Assembly: GCF_023898315.1 (NCBI RefSeq)
Contig: NC_064622.1
Coordinates: forward strand, 277,193,503-277,257,502
Origin: Schistocerca nitens
Lineage: Eukaryota; Arthropoda; Insecta; Orthoptera; Acrididae
Length of the DNA: 64,000 nt
Reading direction: 5' to 3'
Shown here: positions 48,069-58,519 of the stretch, piece by piece
How positions within the stretch are numbered: the stretch's first letter is position 1
Layout of the letters: each line of letters begins with the position of its first letter
Position numbers and translations under genes: made by a program
The notes under the pieces: model-generated
The model's input: only the letters and a program-made list of their open reading frames with translations
Database searches by the model: none
What the model was told of the DNA's origin: nothing

Positions 48069-48072
48069 AACT

Positions 48073-50789
48073 CAATAAATAAAGATTACAGGATCAGAGA
48101 CAGAATATATACCATCCCATTGGCTGGTTAGGAGCAGACAAAACTCTTGCAGGCTGCTTGCAATAGCAAACCTATCACATAGTAGCATGGAAAATAAGTG
48201 CACTGATTATCAGGTTTCTACAAAAAACAAAGAAATGAAATTAGTTTACTCAAGTAAAATAGATTTCAATTTGTGCACCTAATTAGCAGTTAAAATGTGT
48301 ACAATTGATAAAACACATCAATCCAAAATGATTCTTTCACAAATGTCATAGATGGTGGCAAAATATGTCAACCCTTCCAAAATAGCGTCTTTCACAATTG
48401 CGGTCTCTACCAAAGAAATATGCAAGCAGCCACTCACACAGAGCATGAAGTGTGATTAACACTAGTGAGTAAAAAGTTGAATATGTCCACGGACATAAAT
48501 TCAAAATCCAGTGCCTAAGTGAAGGCACTGTATGACATTTTTAATGAGCTGTGACACCAACACAGTCTACCAAAGTTCAAAGTTCCAGCACACCATAGAA
48601 ACAGCTGTCAAACTATGCTCCTGAATGCCTTACACCTCACAGGATGCCCACATATCACGTCTCCTCAAAAGGAGGTGACTAAGCCAGCCTGCAGTGCTCA
48701 CTCACTCCCATCACCTTCACCGGTCTCTTGTCACTGCCACCCACAGAGCTGCTGCCAATATCACAGTCTTCTGCGCCACCTCACAGCCATCTCACTGACC
48801 TCCTGCTCTCTCCAACTTCCACATTTCATCCAGTGTGCTGCTTAAGAGCCTTTTCCATACCACAGAGCATGCTCCCTCCAGCAGCCCACCAATATCACTG
48901 GAGTTGTGGATGATCAAGGCATGGGTACTGGTCACTTGTACTGATGAATCACCATAGAGTTTGATGGAAGGGTACAAATACATGGAAGAACATGGGACAA
49001 TGTAACTTGCTTGCTACTAGGAGACCATTCAGGCTGGTGGTGGAGTTATTCACATATGATTACCCAGAACGAGATAATGTCACTAGTACATCTGCCATCT
49101 TCTTTTGCATGTGAATGGATACAGATACCTACCTCTATGATCTGGTTCACCCATTTACTTACCAAAAGCACACCTGGACAATCTGTACATTCAAAAAGAC
49201 AATACACCATACCATCACTCCCAGATTATTTCAGAATTGTTAGAGGAACACCCTGCAGACAGAGAAGGGGTCATATAATCACTAAAGTCAGCTGACTTCA
49301 ATTCTACCAAGGGGGATGTACAAGCCTAGGACTGATTTATGACAGATTTCTGTGGGCTGTGGGTAATGGTTGAGAGGTCATGACTCTGTACAGTTTCACA
49401 GTGCTTATCTGGCTCAAAGACAGTGATATAGTGCGAACTGGCTGGAAGAAATGAGAATACACAAACACATTCTGCCCTCCCCTGAATGAATTGTGCATGT
49501 CTCTCATCGGCTGGCCAAAACTTTTATGATTGGCCACTATTTGTCCCACAACTGAGGCACAACAAAATATAAATGTTTCGCCAACAGCACATAACTGTAT
49601 CAAAGAGGCAATCTTAAGACATAATTGTCTTTGAAATCAATCTAATTTACAATGCCTATAGGAGGAGTACATGGATAAATGTATAACACTGTAATCCCTG
49701 TATGGAACCCATTCTTTGAAATTAATTCAGTAAATTTTCACAAGATGACAAACACTATTTTTCAGTAAACTGACAGTTAAAAAGCACCCTCCAATTATCT
49801 GAGTAAATCAGTGGCAACAAATCATATTCCTCTTTGCACGTTTTGTATAATATGTATGTCAGTAGACTTGCCCCAGGATGTCTTCAGTTGTTCCTGGCAC
49901 TTACAAATAGACAAGAACAGTTACCGCTGAGAGCACTGAGTGTGCTTGGACACCATAAACAACTGCAGCTGGTGAACTGAGCATGTTTGGACACCATAGG
50001 TAACTGTAAGAGTAATAGATTTTGTAGTTTTCTTTTAAATCATTGAAGGAGTTGGGTATTGTTGCTTTACACTTAAGAAAATAACCTCATGCAGTTATAC
50101 ATCATGTACACATTATTCTTACAGTGTTAGTAAAGTATGAATCTGGCTGACTGATTACTGCCTATGAAGTGTGAACACCTTCAAGCATATTTATTAATTT
50201 AGGCTTGTCCAATTGTTTTCTTTGTGGATGTTTGTTAATATTTGTTATTTTTAAGTTAGTTAAAGCAATTGCAGTTAAAGTAATTGCAGTGACAATCAGC
50301 AACTGTTTATCATTTATTAGGATAAGTGATGTGAACCACACTGACACACTAAGTGCCTCTCCCTCTCTCCTTTCCTGTGCACATCTCTGTAATCTTTAGA
50401 TCAGGGCAGGAGTTGGTACTGCTAGGTCAAGGTGCAGGTCCACAGATCAGTTCTGGAATAGGTCGCAGTTTATTACTACCATCTCCTCCCTCCCAAATCA
50501 AGAATTAGGAACTGACAATTTTTATTCACCATTGATCAACTTACAATGAAATAGGCATTTTCATTGTTGTATAGTATAGGAAGTAGTGTCATATACTGGT
50601 ACATAATAATAAAATGAACTAATGTCAATTAACTGTAGTACACATATTAAGCACCACAATAATAAAACATGCTACAGGAAGATTTCTAAGAGCTTGTGTC
50701 CATAACACAGACTATGAAGTAGTATGGTACACACATTGTGCAATAATAACTGGATAGAATATATAATGCATAATATGCAAAATATCAAA
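48073..50789. other. unassigned sequence
   Basis: A patch richer in C and T lies at 48600-48900. Around 48880-49320 there may be a very old DNA transposon, but no motif is convincing. The remainder is AT-rich without genes. Confidence 0.35.
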
Positions 50790-52520
50790 GCATAATTATA
50801 TGAAACATAAACATAACACATAATGATACAATAGACTAAAGGAAACTGTGTTAAATGCTAATATCCTCCTCAGACATGTCAAGGAATCCTTTAATATGGT
50901 ATAGTGGGTGATCCAGTATCCAGCTGTGCCATTTATTTTAAAATAAATCTTTAGATCCATAGACTGAACACAGCCTCGTGATTCGTTAAAATTTCTTTGT
51001 GAGTTCACTTTGTGAGAATTTCTACTTCTTGCTAATCTGTGCATTGGTACATCTAGATTCGCCATAGCTCTGGTGTTGTGTTCGTGAGTTTTCCTCCTAA
51101 CAGCAAATTCTGAAACGTTATTTTTAACATAGAGTACAGACAATGAAGTATAAAATTATGATTTTGAGTACTCTGGGCCCAGAAAAAATGAGGACGACAG
51201 TGCTCCATGCGTCCTGTTTCACAAATTATATGTAGGACTTTTTTCAGATTTTAAAAATATTCTTGATGTGAGGGGAGTGTTCTCATAACCAAGATATTTT
51301 TTCCACATACATTATTGATATGTTCGTCCCAGCGGAGTTTGGAGTCGATGTAAAAACTTAAATTTTTACTGAATTATTTTCTGTTTCATTAGACATTCCC
51401 ATAAGGAGCTGTTCGGTTTTATTGGAATCACACATGAGTTTATTAGCTGCAGGAGTTAGATAAATCATTGACTGCTCTAGTGAGGAAGAAGGGTTCCAGA
51501 ATAGACTCTTGTGGAACACCTATGCTGAGTTCCATGAAGGAGAAATTTACGTTTCTGACTAAGACAAACAGTCTTCTGTTGCTTAAATAAGAATGCATCA
51601 CAGCCAATGTGCTACATTACCACACACCCCATAAAACTCCAGCTTCCTTATTAATATGTCAACAGAAATGTAATCAAATGCTTTGCTTAGGTCACACTAT
51701 AGTAGTGATACCATGTTTTGTCTCCAAGAGCTGTTACAGTCTGATCCACAATTTCGAAAATGGCTGCTATTGTGTTTCTCCTCTTGCAAAAACCAAACTG
51801 ACGGTTACATTGGAAATTAAGCTTTTCACAGTAGCTGCTTATTTGCGCGAGTAACAGTCCCTCAAATATATTTGAAAATATTGTCACAATTGAAACTGCT
51901 CTTTAGCTTTGCGGAAGGTTTTTGTCTTCTTTTTTAAAGGCGGATAACTTTTCATTCCTTTAGTGATTCCAGAAATACTCCAAATTCTACACATTTGTTA
52001 AAAATAAGGGCTAATGGTTTAGAGACTTGATTTTACCGCCTTTTTAATGACATAATTCGACAACCAACAGCAGTCCGTACCTTTAGAATTTGAAAATTTG
52101 GAAACAGGTTTTGTAATATCAGCAGATGTGATAGTACTCCACTGAAATATCTTGTGGCTGGGCAGTGGAGCATCAATCAGGTTCATTGCAGATGAACTTG
52201 TCGCTTTAATATCTTTTCCTTTCACCGAGTTTTAGCGATTTAATTCCTCAGGTTCTAGTAGAGCTGCATGTGTGTATTTTGGTGTGTCCCCTTATTTTAT
52301 TATTTGCTGTGCTGCCTCCCTCCGATTTCTGCAAATTCTTCAGAAAACCAGTTCAATCTTTTATTTTTCGGTACACTTGGAGATCTAATTTTTGTTACTG
52401 GAGAACAAGAATATCACAAATCTACAGATTTCTTTAAAAAATTATCAAAGGCCATTTCTGCTCCTTTTTTCCCTGACTGGCATTTATATACAAAGTCCCT
52501 GTTTGTACGACATAGTCTCT

Positions 52521-52780
52521 CAATAAACACTTTTTATGTACTCCTCCTTTTTCCTTCTTACCAGTACCCACTTCAGATTCTTAGATTTCAATAATTGTCT
52601 GTTATACAGTGTGAGGAGTAAAGGCTCATGATCTGCCACACCTTGTCCTGCAATAAACACTCTTTATGTACTCCTCCTTTTTCCTTCTTACCAGTACCAC
52701 TTCAGGTTATAATTAGATTTCAATAATTGTTATACAGTGTGAGGAGTAAAGGCTCATGATCTGCCAGACCTCGTCCTGCA
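52521..52780. repeat. 130-bp tandem duplication inside the LINE
   Basis: 'caataaacac.ctttatgtactcctcc' ... 'gaggagtaaaggctcatgatctgccac/gacc' repeats at 52521-52650 and 52651-52780 with about 90% identity by eye. Confidence 0.8.
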
Positions 52781-53240
52781 AGTCTGACTATGAAGTTTTC
52801 CTTGTGGATATTCGCTATAATGTTGTCTATGCAGGCATTCTTACATGTAGGACAGTTATTTTACAATATAGGTCCAATGTTCTTAACATATTGAGAAATG
52901 TCCTTGTGACTTACCCATCTCTGCTTGCCGTTTATATGTTAAAATCGCAATATATATCAATTCTTGCCTTATTTTTCAGGATTTTTTAAACTATTAACTC
53001 ACATTTTTTCAATAAACAGATTTACATCTCCATCCGGAGACCTGTACAGCCTAACTGCGCCTATATTTTTATTCTCTAGTTTTACACAACTAAATTACCC
53101 ATCCAGTTCTGAGTAACATGTAGATAAATAAATTCTGATGCATTTTACTTCTTCTTACATAAAAATATCCAGCCCCAGCATAATTTCTCTGTTTTCTACG
53201 CATTATGTCTGTAAAAACATACTATTACGGAACAAATACA

Positions 53241-53618
53241 TGAGGGTAATCCCAAAAGTAAGGTCTTCTTTTTTTTAAATAAGTATATAGACCTGTTTAT
53301 TTCTACAATGGTTTACATCAGTTTACAGCTTGAACATTTAGCTATTTTTCGACATAATCACCATTCCTGTCGATGCATTTTTGTAGACGCTGTGACAGTT
53401 TTTGTATGCCAATGTCATACCAGCTCACCGCCATGTTGTTCAGAAAGATGAACCTCTTCTTTCACCTCATCGTCGGAACTGAATCGCTGGGACCACAATT
53501 AACGCTGACAGGTACTGTGACACTCTGAAAAAACTCAAACGGGCAATTCAGAACCGGAGAAGTGGAATGTTGAGCAAGGGCGTACACATTCTCCATGACA
53601 ACGCTCGCCCACACATGA
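53241..53618. mobile_element. rearranged mariner fragment inside the LINE
   Basis: 53246-53484 on the minus strand reads the C-terminus of a mariner transposase (LQKCIDRNGDYVEK) running to an end 'gggtaatcccaaaagtaagg'. 53490-53618 on the plus strand reads KLKRAIQNRRSGMLSKGVHI and LHDNARPH, the second catalytic Asp. The two coding pieces lie in opposite directions, so the copy is internally inverted. Confidence 0.65.
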
Positions 53619-54311
53619 TAATATCAATGTGCTTAATGTTACACAAATGTTCTAATTTTAAAAGCTTATTTCTAATGCAACATATGTTAATTTGCAGAAA
53701 AGTGAGTAGTTTGCCTCCGTCTGTATTCATCTGGGAGCTATTTGTCTCAGTTCTCGACGCTGTGGCTCAGTTAATGCTTTAATTCTAGTGCACTATGACG
53801 GTATGTGTTCTGATACTCACATACCCATTCTTCTGGCTGTTGGATCACTTTGTTAGATTATTTCTCTTGTGAGAGGTCCGCTAATCCTACCAATCGTTCT
53901 CTGGTACCAAAGATTTTGGTCCTTTTGTGTGGGCTTCCTGTTCCTTGCGCTTGTTTCCGTGGGTCCAGGTGCTGCACCTGCAGCTGTCGGAAGATTTGCT
54001 GCTGATGTTTGCACTGCTGTTGTTGTTGATGCTATACTACTGATACTGTGGTTGGTACCATCTCTTTTGCAGATTACGTTCCCTCTTCTTTTGCTGACGA
54101 TGTTTTTTTGGTAAGGGCACAACTTCAGCAGATGAGGTAATTTTAGATGAATCTTGTGTTTCCAGTTGTTGGTCAGTTGGCGAAGCATTTTTCTATTTCA
54201 CGATATCAGTCTAAGAAGATGTTTTCGTCTGTCGTTGTGATTCCATATTCACGATAATTTTAGGTTTGTTTTGGTGGTTTTGATTTTCTGTTGTGTTCTC
54301 TTCTTTTATGG

Positions 54312-54510
54312 CTCAAATGGCTCTGAGCACTATGGGACTTAACATCTATGGTCATCAGTCTCCTAGAACTTAGAACTACTTAAACCTAACTAACCTAAGG
54401 ACACCACACAACACCCAGTCATCACGAGGCAGAGAAAATCCCTGACCCCGCCGGGAACCGAACCCGGGACCCCGTGCTCGGGAAGCGAGAACGCTACCAC
54501 GAGCTACGGA
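54312..54510 (-). mobile_element. tRNA-derived SINE, chimeric head
   Basis: The body and 3' end (gagccatttgag) match the SINE at 4.6 kb, but the tRNA-like head (gctcgtggtagcgttctcgcttcccgagc) matches the 12.7-kb SINE. CTCTTCTTTTATGG at 54298-54311 is repeated with one difference at 54511-54524. Confidence 0.8.
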
Positions 54511-54524
54511 CTCTTCTTTCATGG

Positions 54525-55685
54525 AAAAGAAATCTTTTACCAGAGTTGTTTAACTAAAGGCCAAGCTTGGTGAAATGTGTTCTTTCATAGACATGCAATT
54601 CAAGATAGGGTGCATCTGACAACGCTTTACATATTTTCTGTAGTTTCCTATCAGTGTTTTTCGATTTCTTTGTTTACACACGGAGTATGAATTAAATCAT
54701 AGCGTATGGGTATACTGGAGAGGATGAAATTTTCATTTGCTATACTGTTGAGGGCCTTCTCTTTTGCTCAGTCTGTTTTGCGCTATTATGATACATTGTT
54801 AGATCCTCCCATTAACACAACGACGTCGTTTCCCGTTAAAACTCGGATAGATTTTTGCGGACTTTTATTACTTCACACACAGGTATCCCAGGTTTTACGA
54901 AGAATATCACATTGAAGTTTCTGCGAAATATTACGTCCATGGCGATCGGAGAGAAGCGGCATCTTAATTTTTTTATCACTCATGGCACTGTTTTTGTGGA
55001 GGTCTGTTTCTGCTATCCACTTTCGTGTCGTTATTTTGCACCTCTGATATTTCGAAGTGAAGATTTACTGCATCAGTCAAAACACTTGCTTTTCCCAATG
55101 CTTCAGTTTCCAAATTTTTTTATTTATTTTATTTATTTTAATTTTTTTTAGACACAAAAGTTGTGGGCATTTGATAGCTTTGGTTCACTCGATTTTGATA
55201 GCTTCGGTTCACTCGATAAGTTATTTTAAGCACAATGTAACAGTTCTTATGCTTGTTACTATGACTTGAGGTGTGGACAAACAAATTTGCTGCTAAAAGA
55301 TCCTGACGTAGAGTTCCCGTATTAAGGTACTTTCTTTTATTCCAGTCCGAAACTTCACAACCGCAATTGCTTGATGATCACACGTTTTTGTTCCACTGTT
55401 ACAAGCTTTAGTTATCTCGCATCAACCCACATTGTTAGTGTACAACAGATACCTGGGGTTTTAATAATAATAACAATAAAAGGTTTTACTATAATAATAA
55501 TCACAAAAATAAAACGTTTTAATGTAGTAACAATAATTTGTTTTCATTAGTACCTCACACTGGCATGTGGCCCAAGAAACTGCAGTTCAGAGAAATATAG
55601 CAGTTGGGTAAACATATGTCTATTAATTGAGAAGTAGGCCTGCGTGTGTCACACAATTAGTTTAAAAACTTCAACAGAAATAAAT
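54525..55685. other. no gene seen
   Basis: AT-rich, with short open frames on the plus strand (54.7-55.2 kb) that lack recognisable domains. A T-rich/TTTA run lies at 55115-55150 and a direct repeat 'gata gct t..ggttcactcgat' at 55175-55215. Confidence 0.35.
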
Positions 55686-55698
55686 TTTGACAATGTCA

Positions 55699-55895
55699 AA
55701 AATGGTTCAAATGGCTCTGAGCACTATGCGACTTAACTTCTGAGGTCATCGGTCGCCTAGAACTTAGAACTAATTAAACCTAACTAACCTAAGGACATCA
55801 CACACATCCATGCCCGAGGCAGGATTCGAACCTGCGATTGCGGTCGCTCGGCTCCAAACTGTAGCGCCTAGAACCGCACGGCCACTCCGGCCGGC
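55699..55895 (-). mobile_element. tRNA-derived SINE with 13-bp target duplication
   Basis: Same family as at 4.6 kb with the head gccggccggagtggccgtgcgg and B-box GGTTCGAATCC. TTTGACAATGTCA flanks it at 55686-55698 and 55896-55908 without a mismatch, suggesting a recent insertion. Confidence 0.88.
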
Positions 55896-57018
55896 TTTGA
55901 CAATGTCATAATTTACGCAATATAACACTGAAATGTGCACTCATAATTACCAGCATTTCACCAAGCACTGCAATTATGATCACATACTGTGTGCAGACTA
56001 TGAATATGTGTGTGTGAATGAGAGGAATGCTGTTTGTTCCCCTTCAAGTCTCAGATAACTCTCACGTATGCCAAAAACTGCTTATTTCAAGCATAATGAA
56101 ACAAACGGGCCCAAAAGTGAAACACTACATTCCCTACCTACCTCACAGTGTTGTTATCATGTGCAGGTGGTTGCTCACGTCGGTACCAACGATGTGTGTC
56201 ACTTTGGATCAGAAGATATTCTCTCTGGATTCGAGGGGCTAACAGAAGTGGTAAAGGCTGCCAGCCTTGCTTGCAAGATGAAAGCAGAGCTGACCATTTG
56301 TAGCATAGTCTACAGGACCGATTGCGGACCTCTGGTACAGAGCCGAGTGGAGGGTCTGAATCAGAGGCTCAGACGGTTCTGCGACCGTGTAGGCTGCAGA
56401 TTCCTCGACTTGCGCCAAAGAGTGGTTGGGTTTCGGGTTCCGCTGAATAGGTCAGGTGGCCACTAAACGCAGGAGGCGGCTACACGGGTAGCAGGGGCTG
56501 TGTGGCGAGGACTGGGCGGTTTTTTAGGTTAGAGGGTCTCGGGAACACGCAAGAAGGGCTTCAGTCACAACGGGTGCGGGCTGAACACAGGAAGAACGTA
56601 GATACAGGAACCATTGGTATAACAGTTGTAAACTGCCGTAGCTGTGCTGGGAAAGTACCAGAGCTCCAAGCGCTAATAGAAAGCCGGTTATAAGCTCAGC
56701 CGAAATTTTGCGAAGAACCTAACGGTGTTCCGAAAGGATAGGCTAAACACGGTTGGCGGTGGCGTGTTTGTTGCTGTCAGAAGTAGTTTATCTTGTCGCG
56801 AAATTGAAGCAGATACTTCCTGTGACTTAGTATGGGCAGAAGTCATTGTTGGCAACCGGAATAACATAATAATTTGATGCTTTTACCGACCTCCCAATTC
56901 AGATGATACAGTTGCTGAAAGGTTCAAAGAAAACTTGAGTTTGATTTCAAATACGTACCCGACTCATACGATAATAGTTGGTGGTGACTAATTTACCCTC
57001 GATATGTTGGCGAAAATA

Positions 57019-58514
57019 CCGGGTGATCAAAAAGTCAGTATAAATTTGAAAACTGAATAATTCACGGAATAATGTAGATAGAGAGGTACAAATTGACACA
57101 CATGTTTGGAATGACATGGGGTTTTATTAGGACCAAAAAAATACAAAAGTTCAAAAAATGTCCGACAGATGCCGCTTCATCTGATCAGAATAGCAATAAT
57201 TCGCATAACAAAGTACGACAAAGCAAAGATGGTGCTCTTCACAGGAATTGTTCAATTTGTCCACAATCATTCCTCAACAATAGCTGTAGTCGAGGACTAA
57301 TGTTGTGAACAGCACTGTAAAGCATGTCCGGAGTTATGGTAAGGCATTGGCGTCGGATGTTGTCTTTCATCATCCCTAGAGATGTTGGTCGATCACGATA
57401 CACTTGCGACTTCAGGTAACCCCAAAGGCAATAATCGCACGGGCTGAGGTCTGGGGACCTGGGAGGCCAAGCACGACGAAAGTGGCGGCTGAGCTCACGA
57501 TCATCACCAAACGACGCGCGCAAGACATCTTTCACGCGCCTAGCAATATGGGGTGGTCCGCCATCCTGCATAAACATAGAACGTTCCAGCAGGTGTTTAT
57601 CAGCCAGGCTGGGGATGATGCGATTCTGTAACATATCGGCGTACCTCTCACCCGTCACAGTGGCAGTAACAAAACCAGAATCACGCATTTCCTCGAAGAA
57701 AAAAGGCCCGATAACGTTAGATGTGGTAAACCCAACCCATACCGTGACTTTCTCGTCGGGCAATGGAGTTTCCACGACAGTTCTAGGATTTTCGGTAGTT
57801 GTGGGCGTTGACAGACCCTCGTCATCTTTTGAAACGCCCACACCGCAAATGCCCTCCGCTTCACTAAATCGCCAGGTAACAGTCCATGATGCCGATGGAT
57901 TTTGTACGGATAGCATCGGAGGTTACGCCTAGGTGCCAACCAAACAGTAGTGTACGGAATGCCGGTGCGACGTGCGACTGCACGAGAGCTGACTTCCCCG
58001 TGCATAGACGAACCCGCTACAGTCTCCATTTCTTCCTGAACTGTCTCAGCAGCATTACGCCTTGTGCTCGGTCGGCCACTACGGGGTCTATCGTTTAAAC
58101 AACCCGTGGCTTCGAACTTCGAAATCATTCTCGCCACAGCTGCATTTGTCAACGGACCTTTACCCGTTCGAATCCCCTTCCTATGGCGATGGGATCGTAA
58201 CGTTGAACTAGCACATTCTCCATTCTGATAATACAGCTTCACTAAAAACGTCTTCTCAGGTAACGTCAACATGCTGCGACTGCTGGCGCATCTGATTCTC
58301 TCTCTCATTACAGCTTCTTTTATACACGATTGTCATGCGCAGTCACTGACGTTTTGCTGTCCAGCGCCATCTGTCGGACATGTTGTGAACTTTTCTTTTG
58401 GTTCTAATAAAACCCTATGTCATTCCAAGCATGTGTGTCAATTTCTACCTCTGTATCTACATTATTCCGTGGTTTATTAAGTTTTCAAATTTATACTGAC
58501 TTTTTATCACCCGG
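57019..58514 (-). mobile_element. mariner-type transposon, 1.5 kb, TA flanked
   Basis: Inverted ends of about 115 bases (CCGGGTGAT.AAAAAGTCAG and onward to GGTTTTATTAG) are flanked by TA at 57017-57018 and 58515-58516. It sits inside the LINE's endonuclease part and is on the opposite strand. Its arms are only about 90% alike by eye, so it is not brand new. Confidence 0.88.
57239..58308 (-). pseudogene. mariner-type transposase, frame-shifted
   Basis: The first frame (58308-about 57830) reads RSMLTLPEKTFLVKLYYQNG, a helix-turn-helix part (LTNAAVARMISKFEATG), GRPSTRRNAAETV and RTGIPYTTVW. The second frame (about 57870-57239) reads KVTVWVGFTTSNVIGPFFFE, FMQDGGPPHIARR (second Asp) and PPRSPDLSPCDYCLWGYLK (third Asp, 42 residues later). 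The stretch between AFQKM and ENPRTVVETP is about 30 residues shorter than in relatives and lacks WTDEAHF, so the first catalytic Asp is gone together with the frame. Confidence 0.85.
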
Positions 58515-58519
58515 TACAT

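Larger units (their letters stand above)
50790..54195 (-). mobile_element. decayed Jockey/CR1-like LINE
   Basis: Reading down the minus strand: an ORF with a Ser/Thr/Ala-rich segment that may be ORF1 (54188-53853), the endonuclease start FLQINICCIRNKLLKLEHLC (53700-53630), RT blocks IFEGLLLAQISSYC and FGFCKRRNTIAAIFEIVD (51870-51720), GVPQESILEPFFLTRAVNDL (about 51525-51465) and YIDSKLRWDEHI (about 51350-51310), then a tail with HEHNTRAMANLDVP (51090-51040). Frameshifts, a tandem duplication and a mariner fragment interrupt it. Confidence 0.65.

Noticed and set aside
48615-48913. overlapping plus-strand ORFs as a secreted Pro/Ser/Cys protein
   Set aside because: Two frames are equally open because of CT-rich composition, and no signal peptide or conserved cysteine spacing is seen.
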